DNA of 64,000 nucleotides, taken from NCBI GenBank assembly GCA_964036195.1, contig OZ038450.1, forward strand, positions 20,923,208 to 20,987,207, written 5' to 3'. Under the pieces are notes generated by a model that saw only the letters and a list, made by a program, of their open reading frames with translations, did not search any database and had not been told where the DNA came from. Origin of the DNA: Sphaerolaimus hirsutus. Lineage: Eukaryota; Nematoda; Chromadorea; Monhysterida; Sphaerolaimidae. Both the position numbers and the translations under genes were made by a program. Numbering within the stretch: the stretch's first letter is position 1; every line of letters starts with the position of its first letter. Below are positions 12,901-24,900 of this stretch, in pieces.

Positions 12901-15900
12901 CGAATGTTGTCAGTCATGCAAAAAACTTAATAGTACTTTTTATGGTTCAGGATCCTTTTTTATCACACCAAATGAAAATCTAGAGGAGGATGTGTTCTTA
13001 TCTTGTTCTATTTAAATACCCCATGTCAAATATAGTTGTTAATTTAGCAAACAGTTGGTTCGGTAGAGGTGAACAAAGGACAAAGTTTTTGCAAGCGTAT
13101 CAAGACGCGATATCAACACAACAGTACGGGTATTTAACTGTTTGCTTTCTAACAGCTATCAATCCAATGTTTCAAGCTAGATCCAACCTATTTAATGAAA
13201 ACGGTTTTGATGAAATGATCATTTATGATTTAATGAATGCTATTGAATCTAATATTTACAATCTATAGATATGGAGAACAAAGTAATCAAAAATAGAAGA
13301 GTTCCTAGAGTTCTCAAATACATGGATGCATTAAAGAAAATGCATCAATTTTCTTCCAGTGAGGGGTTGAAAACATATATAAACAAGGTGTCGACTCGAG
13401 TTTTAGCCACATTTATGGATTGTGTTTACAACTGTTCAATCAATGATTTTTACCGTAAGACTTTAACGAGTTTTCAAAAAAGACAAATAGACTATTACGA
13501 ACCATTGTCTGATAAATTATTATCAATTAGGGGACCTTTGGGTACAAGAGTACGTAAGAATTTGTCTCAACACATTTCCATTAAGTATATCGAATCAATT
13601 TTACAACCTATACTTTCAAAGTTTGATAGAGGCTCCAAGAGGGACAAATAGAGTTAATGTGCAAGATTTCAAGTGGGTTCTCAAGAAGTTTGTATCAGAA
13701 GAAAATGATAAACAAGTTTTGGAAGATGTTTTAAACCGCATAATTCACAGTAAGCGATTATCTGCGAATGAAAAACTCCATTTATTAAACACGGTTTGAA
13801 ATAAAATTTCTACAGTTCAAAATTCCAAATATCGAGTAGACATGTTTCCAAATGAACATAGTGCAGTTAATAACTCATCGCTACAAACATTCAGGCTACC
13901 CACACCCCCGCCGTCACTTACTAGAGAAGATGAAATGCGAGTAACACCTAAATGAGAATCACCAGATGAAAAATGTAGTTCCAATTATTCACCAAATGAG
14001 CTGTTTGGCATTGAAACAGGTAATTTAGTGGGTGATCATCAAAGTAGGACTATTCTTAGGAAACGTAGATCTCAACACACAACTTCACCTAGGGGTAAAG
14101 TTACCAAGAGGCGTAGCAACGTAGCAAAACAAATAGATTTTGACTTTGAAACAGATGAAAATGTAACACCTTTACAACAACGAAGGGAAACTGGTTTGAA
14201 TTCACCTATAGTGACGGGTAACCCCACATTTGAAATGGAATACAAAGATAGTCCAAAAATGAGAAAAATGTTGAAATCTGTCGATCAACAGTTGCAAAGA
14301 AGAAACATAAAAGTTGACAGTATGAATAGAATTTTTTCTTCGAGCACAAAGAAACCAATCAAAGGTAGTGATTATTCAGCAATGGTGCGTTATTTAGCAT
14401 CTATTAAAGCAAATGAAGGGCAAATAAAAGGCGCGAAGGGTGAAGTCCAGTTATCCAAAGAAATAAATGAAAAATGAGACCAGTTATCGCTACCGGTTTA
14501 TATCAGACTTTATCAATTGATATAGCTTTTTTTGCGCCAAAAAAAGGTAACTATAATTATATAGGAGTTTTTTTTAGCAATTTGTCCCTTTTCAGATATG
14601 ATCCACTTTAGATTACTGAAAAATAAAACAGCAAAACACGAAAAAGAGAAATTTTCAGAAATTTTAGACGAAGTACAAGCAAGGGGGGGATCACCCAATA
14701 CCATCACATGCGACATGGCGAAGGAATTTTTGAGTAACGAATTTCGTTAATTTCTAGAGGAAAATGGAATAAATTTCAGACCTTTGGCATCGTATCAAAA
14801 AAATAGTCCAGTTGAGAGAATTATAGGAACAATAAGCACCCGTCTGGGACTTCATTTTGCCACAACGAAATATAAACGTTATTATTATATTCTCAAACAC
14901 TTGATTGATGCCATAAATCAGACACCCAGAAAGTATTTAAATGGAAAAGCACCGATAGAACTAACCATTTTGAATGACCACGAGATTTTTAAAAAACGTT
15001 TCTCTCCCAAATTAACGAAGGGTACTTTACGTAACATTCCGCGTGAACGTAGACCTAAACCCAAATTTAAGATAAAGGACATTGTGCACGCTAGCATACA
15101 TAAAACATTCGCCAAATCAACTGATCAAAAGTTTAGTGAAAATACATATTTTGTAGCTGAAATAAACAACAATTTTGTACCATACATGTATAAGATTTCA
15201 AAGGGTAGGGACGGTGAGGTCACTTTACCAACTGTACTTTACGCTGAAGATTTAGTTTTAGCTTCGACAAACAACTAAGGTATAAAATTTTTCCAATGTA
15301 TACCAATACCAAGAAACCTGATAGTTCAATCAACTATAAAGATGACAAAAAAGTCGAACCAGTAATCATGGAAACACTGCGAACTCAAACTAGAGACAAA
15401 ATGTGTAACGTGAATAAAAAGTTTATTTTACAGTTGAGCATCACTATGCTACAATTTGTGACTATTGTCATTCTGTTAGTATTTATAAGCATCAACTACC
15501 CCCCTAAAAAATTCACTCTTTGATTCAGGAAGCCAGTAATCTCTTATTGGAGTTTTTCAAGTTATTGAACATACCGCAAAACACAAAGTTGTATCGCATG
15601 GTATTTAATAGTATGTTGTAAGTAAAAAATGGTGTATTGCAGCAAGCTTTACCTAGACATTGTTTTACGGGGAGATAATTTAATTTTTGATTTTCCCAAT
15701 AATCTAAAATTTAATCCCAATGAAAGTTGGGAATTGGGACTACATTCAATTTACATAAACAGTGTAGATAAGAGCACCAATTTTTTCAATTCATCACTGA
15801 AAAATTATTTTGTAGTGTTCGATGCTTACGGGCATTTTTACTTTGCCCATGTAAACTTTGACAGCATTTTACATAATTTTAAGTTTGAAAAGTGAACTCG

Positions 15901-18900
15901 GCAGTAAAAAGTCAACTAAAATAGCTAGGCGGAAAGGGTTATAAAATTGTGGCTGGTTCAGGTTTCGGGGTCTATCATCTGACCTGAACCAAGCCGGAGG
16001 TGACCCGACCCCATCATCAGAGATGAAGTCACCCCCTCCACACCACAAAACCCCCCCCCCCCCCACATATTTTATCTACCTGGCTAACGGGTAACGTATT
16101 TAGACCACACGTGCCAAAAAAGTACAAAAAATCCCCACCTCACCAGTCCCTGCGCGGTCGCGTCACCATTTTCTTCCGAGCCAGATGCCATTTCTGCGCG
16201 CACAGTTTCCGCCAAACGATCGCTCGGAGTGCGTCGAATTTTCGGTATCGTAAAATTGGCGGGTCTGGAAACGTTAGGTAATTTGTTCATGATACACGTG
16301 TCTGAAAATAATCCAGATTTTGCTGGTGCGTACTAATTACCGTTTGAAACCAGTTTTACCGCGTCGCAATCCATTCAAAAATTAACCCTGTATGTCAAGG
16401 GGCTTGCGCAATTGTAACAATTATCTCAGTTAACTTAATTGGTGGGAATGGCTATTTCATGATGATTGCTTAAATACCTAATTAATTGTTGTGACTAAAT
16501 TAATTATATCAATTAAAAGTGATTTACCGTTACGTTTACCAAGTCTCAATAATTCACGTTCATGTTTATTGCAGCATTTTATAATTACCGTTATTATGAA
16601 GTCATTATCATAACCATTATCTTTATGGCCCTTTAAAATTGGTGTGATACTTAAAGTGAAGTTATACCAATCAGACGATAGTCTCAAGCAACGTAACACA
16701 TGACCAAAAAGTGAGCTAAATTTCACTTGCAGATTGTGGTTACTGGAGAAGTGAGTAGTGGTGACACATTTGAACCCAAAATCTAATCTTTTGTCGTATA
16801 ATTTAGTGCTAATAGGGTTCAGGTTAATTGTCATGTCTAGGTAGTCTGTATTTTCTAGATCGCGATGTGTTTTATTCAAAGGTAAATTTGCGGGATAAAT
16901 CTCTTTTACAAATTCATCAATAATAGCTTCATTGTTATCCTTACAATAAATTGCTACATCATCGATATATCTAAAACATCGAAAAAGGTGATGAGTTTTT
17001 TGATTATTTTTCACCCATAAAAATTCCCGGAACATTAAACTAGCACAGGCAAAAGAAGGTGCGCTACTGCAACCCATAGGTATGCCAGAAATTTGTCGTA
17101 ATAAATTACCTGCTACATTAATATATGAGTTTGAAAGCACTTGTCTTGCCAAAGTTTTGACGCCTTCTATGTCAAGTGAAATTTTGCCTGCCTTATTACT
17201 GTCAGTAAACCACGCCTTTTTGTACCCTATTGCCATGAGCGTCTTTTTGCTATGTTTGAAACAGAATTCAACGAGTCCATCTATGTCATGTAGTAAGGTG
17301 CCATGTGCCATGTTAGGATACAAAGTTGAAAAGTCACCTGTGTAGCAAAATGCCTTTTCCTTGCTCCTGTCCAGATTTTGTAGGAATGTTGCCATTTCGA
17401 GTGATGAATCTAAAGGCCAGTAACCATTGCATTGGGTAACATTCGTACGATAGCTACCTACGTAATTCTTCATATGACATTTCATCAGGCGTAGAATTTT
17501 GTGAATAACTATAGCAGCTGGTTTGATAGGTGCGCGACTCCCACCACAAATGAATCTAAATTTTGGCGGGTTCTTATGCATTTTCGGTATCGCGAACAAT
17601 TGTGGTAACTTTTGAAAATTAGGACTCACTTTAAGACCCAGATTTTCAACTATGCTGTTATGTCTAGAAATAATTACAGATTCCATGTCGCTTGTAGGTG
17701 CATAGGTTATATTTCCCACTATGTTGATACCAGTAGCCGTTGAATAAATACCCAATTCTTGAGCCATTTTCAAGCACATAAATTTTTTACAAACGACAAC
17801 AAAATTACTTGTAGCCTTATCTGCTGGGGCTAAAACGAATTGAGTATGTATCCGTTGTATTTTACGTTTAATTTCAGTTGAATTAAAAGGTACTTTACCA
17901 TTTTCATCAAATCTATGCTTAAATTTTCGGCAATATTTAGTAATGAGGTCCAGAATTTCTGTCTTTTTATTTTCATGATGAATTTTCTTCAGGAGCTCCG
18001 TACAGCATGCCACCAGGGATGCTAGAGCTCCGTCATAATTTTCAGATGCCGGGAGACGAAATTTTGAACCCTTACTGAGTAACCTAGCTAAATTAGTGTC
18101 ACCTAAAACATTCAAATCACCAGTTATAATGTGGTTATGAAAGTTATTTTTGTAGCCAGAGTTTTCACATTCACAAACACTATCAAGTAAGTTTTTCCAC
18201 ACTGTCATATCTTTGTCTCTAAGAAAAGTATTGTGGTTACAAATAAGTGAGCTAAGTGAATCTTTGTATTCAAAAGTCACCACAATCTTATTCCGAGTGC
18301 TCCAATCTGCTTCAAAAATATTAGTAAGCCAAGTCTTATTCAACAGTTTTTGAGGTCGTAAGATGTCAATACCAGGGTTATCATAAAGGCACCGTACAAA
18401 AACTTTTTTCCTCCCATCTTCTTTAAACCCTGGCCTATTTGAACTTTTCTTGGTAACAAAGGCAATAATCTGCAGAGCTAAAGTTTCGTCAAGGGAGCCA
18501 ATTGTGCATAAAATTTCATTTAAACAAATAGAAGGGTCTAAAATTTCTTTTTTAGAGCAACTATAGAGTAGATTCATAATTACGCTTTTATTTTTGGCAT
18601 TTTCTACAAATTGACGTAACAAATGCGTTTTACCTCTCTGTTTTTTCTTATTGTACTGTCTAACTCGATTTTCATGAGATCTAGGAACCGGCTTACAAAA
18701 ATAGGGTCCACGGGTCAAAGAGCTAATATTATCTTTACTAATGACTCCGTAACCCTGAATTTTAGTGTTCAGCCCGAAGGGAAAAGCCGTATTGAGTTGC
18801 TCTATCCAAGCACTTTCCATAGCTAGTAAATCTTTCTTATCATATTGTCCCAGAATCATAAAGTGAGGGGTATGTTCTGTACTGAAAAAATGTTGACAAA

Positions 18901-21900
18901 GTTCTGTGTTTAGGCTTCCCTTGAAGAAACTTCTGATATGTTCACGAATACGAACACATAAAGCTCTGCTGGTTTGACCTACATATTGTAAACTGCAATC
19001 TTCACAGGTCAAAAGGTACACAACATTTTTGCTGCCACAGTTAAAAACGCTATTTTGAGGGCCGTGGTGCGATATGAAGTCATAACCCGTGCTGAACGCA
19101 TGAATGTTGTCATCAACGTGAATGTACGGGCAACTTTTACAGTTTTTCAGGCAGGTAGTGGATTTTACTGTAACACAGTCTAAGTGTGTGCATTTGTCCA
19201 CGGAAAAGTGATCGTGATCAACCTTGCTGACGCAATATGTGCGATCAGTGAAATGGTAGTTTGAAGTATTTAGAGGGGTAGCTGGTCGAGAAGACCCCAC
19301 AGGGTGACCAAGCCCTGTGGGCAAAAGTAGGGTGGAGGCTGTAAAGCTGGACAATTCAAGTTTTTGTCGAACGTCCCCACCAAGGATGAAATTTTAAAAT
19401 GTACAGAAGAATTGATAAAAGAGGGGAGTGTCAAGTGCGATTTGTTGTTGGATCTCAACCAAAAATGCGGTCAATTTTGGATGGAAGTGTTGCAAGAAAT
19501 ATATCAACGCGATTTTAATATTAGATACCAGAGAGATACCGTAAATAAGCAGTATATTCCACCCCAATTGACAATTGCCATGAAACCCTACCTAGCATTT
19601 TCACACATCAATCCATTACATCCCGATAAGGGTTTAGTTAAGATTCAAAAAGAAATGATACCCCTGATACGGTCCTATAACTGGATAAAACCCATAAGTG
19701 AAGGTGCGGACATTGAAGATCCAAAATTTGAAAGCGTGTTACAATATGAAAGGAAAAAAATCATATAATTTTTGAAAATACATTTCCTCAGGTAAAACAG
19801 GATGACAACTGCTCAACGATTATATTTTCAAAGCCACTGCGAGAACTGTTAGGGTTAAAATCACCATTCATAGGAACTACAGAGTCTGAAATGACGCCTA
19901 GTGTCGTAAATGTCCAAGACAGTTTGGGAAATTTTTTTGGGTTGCAAATGCTCTACGTGACGTGTATACCATCGCTTGAAAATACAATTTTTGGCTCTAA
20001 TAAGGTGAGTATAGTGAGTATTCCGTTATCGAATGATTCTGTAATTGAAAATATCAATTATGAAGCAAAAAACATCAAATATTTTTCAATTGGTTCAAAT
20101 TGGTTCAAATTACAATTTTGATTTTTTTATACGAAAGCGCATCTCACGTAAATTTATTACCAAATGCTTGTATTTTTTTATCCCTAATTTTGAGGAAAAG
20201 ACCTCTATTGCATTAGTACATTGAATGGTATATAAACACGAACCATCTTAACATTTTCAGTATCGTAACGATGGACAATGAACGGGCGGAAAAGGACTGT
20301 CAAAGCATACACAGGTATAATTACGGGACAACAAATTATCCAGATTCTAAATTTTACTCAGATGTTATTAAAAAGTCATCAACATTTTCTGGATTAATGG
20401 GTCTGGGTGCAGACAAACAAAAACCAAATTCTAAAGTTTATTCTACCTGTATAGAAAAGTTGACTGCTTCAGTGGGCTTAGGTAAGAATTTGAACAATAT
20501 AACAACTACGAGACCGTTAACTGAACCGTTAGTAAATAGCAGTAATCAATCGAGTCAGGAAAATATCGGAACAAACTTAACAGAATCAAAAAAATGAAAA
20601 ACAAGAAAACAAAAAATTGGTATGGGTACAAAATGAAAGGTGGGTAGAAGACGAGGTAAAGGTGGAGGGCGCAAATTTGGTCGAAGGGGCAGATCAGTAG
20701 TGAATGGCGGACGCAAAGTGAAAGGGGGACACAAGGCTAAAACTCAAAAACGGCGTAAAAATGCGGTGTCTATTCCACTATTTCCACTATGAGAGTACCT
20801 CAAAACAGTTGGTTAGTATATAAATGAATATGAAACAAAGTAGTTATCAATTATTCAACAAATCTTTACAGAAACAATGGCTTTGTCAAGGGGCGGTAAC
20901 ATTACGGCCGTGGCACCAGAAACGTTACTCAAATCAAAACCGGATATAGACAGCGATTTTATAATTCCAGAGGAAATCTTGTACCATAGAGCACCCAGCG
21001 TATATTTGGCATTCGTTCAACAGAACCTATTACCCATACCATTATCAACTCAACATCACCCAGATGCCACTTGTTGGACCTTTGAACTCGACACATATTA
21101 TTTAGATTTGAGTAATATATTTATCAGAGTTCAATTTAAAGTGGTTAAAGAAGACAGTACAAACATTCCAACAGAATGGGGAGATAGGAATGAATCGTGC
21201 GTATTGTGGGTTGCTCCTATTCCCGGTATAGCTCAAACAATGTGGAGAACTGTAAAACTTTTTTCAAGAGACCAATTAATACTCGAAATTATCGACACAT
21301 TCTCGTACTTGGCTGAAATAAAAAATACCGTATTAAGTTATATCGATGATCACATTAAGCGTAAAGAAATTCAGGGGTGGTTCAAAGAGGATTATGATAG
21401 TCAAGAAACAGAAACTGCAACGAATGCTTTTGTGAAACGAGCTAGGCAAATATCCGGTTCAAAAATATGCAATTGTTTTTTGCCATTATTGTTGGACATG
21501 TTAAGTACTAAACGTTTATGGCCCGCCAATTTTCCGATAAAATTTCAATTACAATGTCATAGTGATCCATTCATGTTAGAGTGTTTAAAAAAAAGTATTC
21601 CAACATTTTTAGACCAAGCTAAAAAGTACAAGTTTAAGTTTCTCAAAGTTGAAATGTTTGGTAGATTTTTACAACCTGATGGTGAAACCGCTATAGGTGT
21701 AGAAGAAACGATAGTGGAAAAACCATTGAAAATGCATTTTCTCAATTGTCGAGTAGTGAGAGCGCAAATACCACCAAACGCGAGTGAAAGCTCAACAACG
21801 GCTATTATGAGTGGGAAGCTACCATCGTTTGTGATAATCCAGTTTTTGGATAATAATAGATATCTTTCTAACGACATTACAAAGCAAAATTTTTTATTTA

Positions 21901-24900
21901 AACCAAATAATATTGAAAGAGCATCTATGATTTTTGGGTCAAACAGACATCCAGCAAATCTGTTTGAATTTGAAATGGGCAGTGGAGATTTTGGATACGA
22001 GATTGCATATGCAGAGTTGTGTCGACGTTTGACGAAAAATTTTGGTATTGAAGAAGTGATTTGGTTTATACATTTCAAGACTGGAAAATTTTTGTTAGCG
22101 TTTGACCCAAGCCCATGCTCTGTGAATCAAGAACAATAAAATCTTCACTCCATCGGGAATTGCGCCTTAGATCTAAGATTTCACACGCCAGTTGGTGCAA
22201 ATGGTCTCACAGTGTTGGTTTACATGTTCACGTTAGCTTCCATTCATTTACACCCAGATCGTACCATTTTGAGCAATGCTAATTATTGATTATGGAAATT
22301 GATGATATTAGTAAGATCTTGAGGTCTGATGACTTGATGAAATGGAAAACAAATTGCATAAAGCTAGAAACTGAATTTTCAATAGGTGTTGGTCACGGAG
22401 TGGTATGTTTTTTACAATACAAGAATTTGTCTTATGATCATTTTGTGTCTTTATTTCGCATAAATCAGGACTGTGTTTTTATATTCAACAGTTTAGGAGA
22501 GACAAATCTTCACGATGATACCATAATTTTTTTATTGAAAGCTTGCGCCCCGACTTGTAGCACAGTTATGATTAATAGTGTTCAACCGCAAAGTAAAAAT
22601 TCTTCAAAATGTGGTCTGTACACCGTAATTTTTTTAAACTCGTGCTCATGATATCTGACAGTAATCGCCCTGTCAATTGCATCCATGAAGTATGCTATAA
22701 AACTTATTGAACGTTGTAATGAGGATAATATAGGTTGTGTACAAATAAACTTTTCAAATTTAATGTGGAGCCTAGTTGAAGCTTAACAGGGTTTCACTCT
22801 TTAACCAAGACTACTACTACTAACATGTAGGGTGAGACTAGGGTGTCAAATTTCCATTTTCCGTTTTCCGTTTCCGTTTTTCGCAGGCAAATTTTTTTTC
22901 CGTTTTCCGGCCAAATTTTTTTTCTGTTTCCGCTTTTCCGGCTCATTTTCCATTTTCTGGCTAAATTTTCAGTTTTTCTGCCTTTTTTTCATTTTCTGCC
23001 TCAATTTTCATGTTTCCGCCTCATTTTACCTTTTTCTGGCTCAACTTTCTGTTTTCTGTATCAGCCAAACTGGTAAACATTCATGCAGATTGTCAATCAT
23101 GTAAAAAAATTCTGTTTGCAGCAAAATTTCTGCTAATTTTTTCCACTTCCAGCAAAATTTCAGCAAATTTTATCCATTTTCCAGCAAAATTTCAGCAAAT
23201 TTTTCCATTTCTGTGCAAATTTCATTTTTCCATTTCCGTTTTTCCGGCCCCTTTTTCGGTTTTCCGGCCGCTGAAATTTTTTTTCTGTTTCTGTTTTCCG
23301 CCAAGTGCAAATTTTTTTTCCGTTTTCCGTTCTGTTTTCCGGCCGCTGAAATTTTTTTCTGTTTCCGTTTTCCGTAAAACATTTTTTTTGACACCCTAGG
23401 TGAGACCCCAATGGAGATGTCCTAACAAGCACTAACAGGTGTGGTGAATGCTAAAAAACCTCCTCCACCCCCCTGACACCCCTGAGCAGCACCCCCTGGA
23501 GCAGCAGCACCCCCTACCTGGAAAACTACACCCCCCTGGGAAACTGCCTGGGAAGCTGACCCAGGGGAAACTGCCTGAAAAACTACAACCCCTGGGCAAC
23601 TGCCTGGGAAACTGCCTGAAAAACTACACCCACCCTGGGAAACTGCCTGAAAACTGCACCCCTGGGAAACTGCCTGAAAACTACCCCCTCTGGGAAATTG
23701 CCTGAAAAAACTACACTCCCCTGGGAAACTGCAAACCCCTGGAAAGCTGACCCTGGGGAAACTGCAACCCTCGGCGTGGCAACCCCCCCGCGACACGGTT
23801 TTGAGCGCGTGTCAATGGGGTTACCTGTAGGGTAACCCCATCGGCGGCGCACCGTCCATGCACACACACCCGCATGCACACATGCACGCACACCGGCATG
23901 CAGACACGCACGCACGCACACCGGCGGGGACGCCGCCCTCGCGGCGGCAGGGCAAATGAGCGGGTGTCACCCGCGCGCTCACCTGGAGGCGGTCGGCGGC
24001 GGCTACTCCAAGACCCGTTTGCAAACATGAAGGCCGCCGACAGCGCAGTTTGGGCGACCGCCGCCACCCTTGCGTGGCTGTTTCAGGGGGCACCCCAGCG
24101 CCGCACCGCGAGAAGCGCGGTCAAAAATGGCGCCCCAGCGCCGCACCACAAAGGCCGCACAGCGAACAGCACGGTCAAGATGGTGCCCCAGTGCCGCACC
24201 GCGAACAGCGGGGTCAAAAATGGCGCCCCAGCGCCGCACCGAGAACAACGCGGTCAAATGGCGCCCCAGCGTCGCACCGTGAACAATGCGGTCGAGATGG
24301 CGCCCCAGCGCCGCACCGTGAACAACACGGTCGAGATGGCGCCCTGCGCCGCACCGCGAACAGCGCGGTCAGAAATGGGGCCCCTGCGCCGCGCCACAAA
24401 CAGCGCGGTCAGAAATGGCGCCCCAGCGCCGCACCGCGAAAAGTGCAGGGGCAACCGTACTAACCCTGGGGAGGGTGGGGGGGTGGTGTTTACTGGAACC
24501 CCCCATAGAAGGAAAGGTCGCCGTTGCAGCTGACAGCGCGGTCCGAGCAACCACCGCCACCCTCGCGTGGTTGTTTCAGTGGGGTCGAGATTTAGCTGCA
24601 CCGGGTTCAAACAGGATTGACTTTTGGGGGGGTTTCAGGGAATGGGATCAGAATTTTCACCTTCCATGAGGGTAAAAATGCAAAAAATTGGGATTATAAC
24701 TGGGTGGGGATCCCATTTGAACCCTAATGTCAATCACACTTTCTATTGTTTGAGTGAATGCGTAAAAAAAGTGTCATTACTTGACAAGATAGGGTGCGCA
24801 ATTTTATTATAGATCCATAGAGAGAAAAAATCAACCATTTACTGGTAAAAAATCACTGTACTGGAAGGGAATGTACTGGTACCAAAAATAAATGCCAATA

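Larger units (their letters stand above)
15887..19363 (-). mobile_element. Penelope-like retroelement, Naiad type, inserted in the minor capsid gene
   Basis: AAGTTT occurs at 15881-15886 and again at 19358-19363, the likely target duplication. Between them, read on the minus strand, are a GIY-YIG/reverse transcriptase frame and a 590-bp 3' region with a C-rich run and hammerhead-like motifs. The coding frame is open right up to the 5' edge without an ATG, which points to 5' truncation, common in these elements. Confidence 0.85.
15629..20121 (+). pseudogene. Penton-like minor capsid protein (Polinton), split by a Penelope-like element
   Basis: The first part (15629-15886) has LDIVLRGDNLIFDFPNN and a WELGLHSIYI strand typical of the N-terminus of the Polinton single-jelly-roll vertex protein. 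The gene is cut at AAGTTT by the retroelement 15887-19363, after which the same frame goes on (19364-19768). A TAA at 19766 and a frameshift follow. The last part (about 19802-20121) contains LRELLGL and LQMLYVTCIP, matching the LLGF and LYVYCDIV region of this family. The frame is in register across the insertion. It would form the vertices of the capsid. Confidence 0.75.

Noticed and set aside
22832-23432. Phe-rich frames on the plus strand and Lys/Asn-rich frames on the minus strand
   Set aside because: By-products of the TTTTCCG satellite MITE 22839-23398.
23874-24533. A 219-codon plus-strand frame and several minus-strand frames in the GC island
   Set aside because: They are by-products of the 47-bp tandem repeat; protein repeats follow the DNA repeat and all frames are open.
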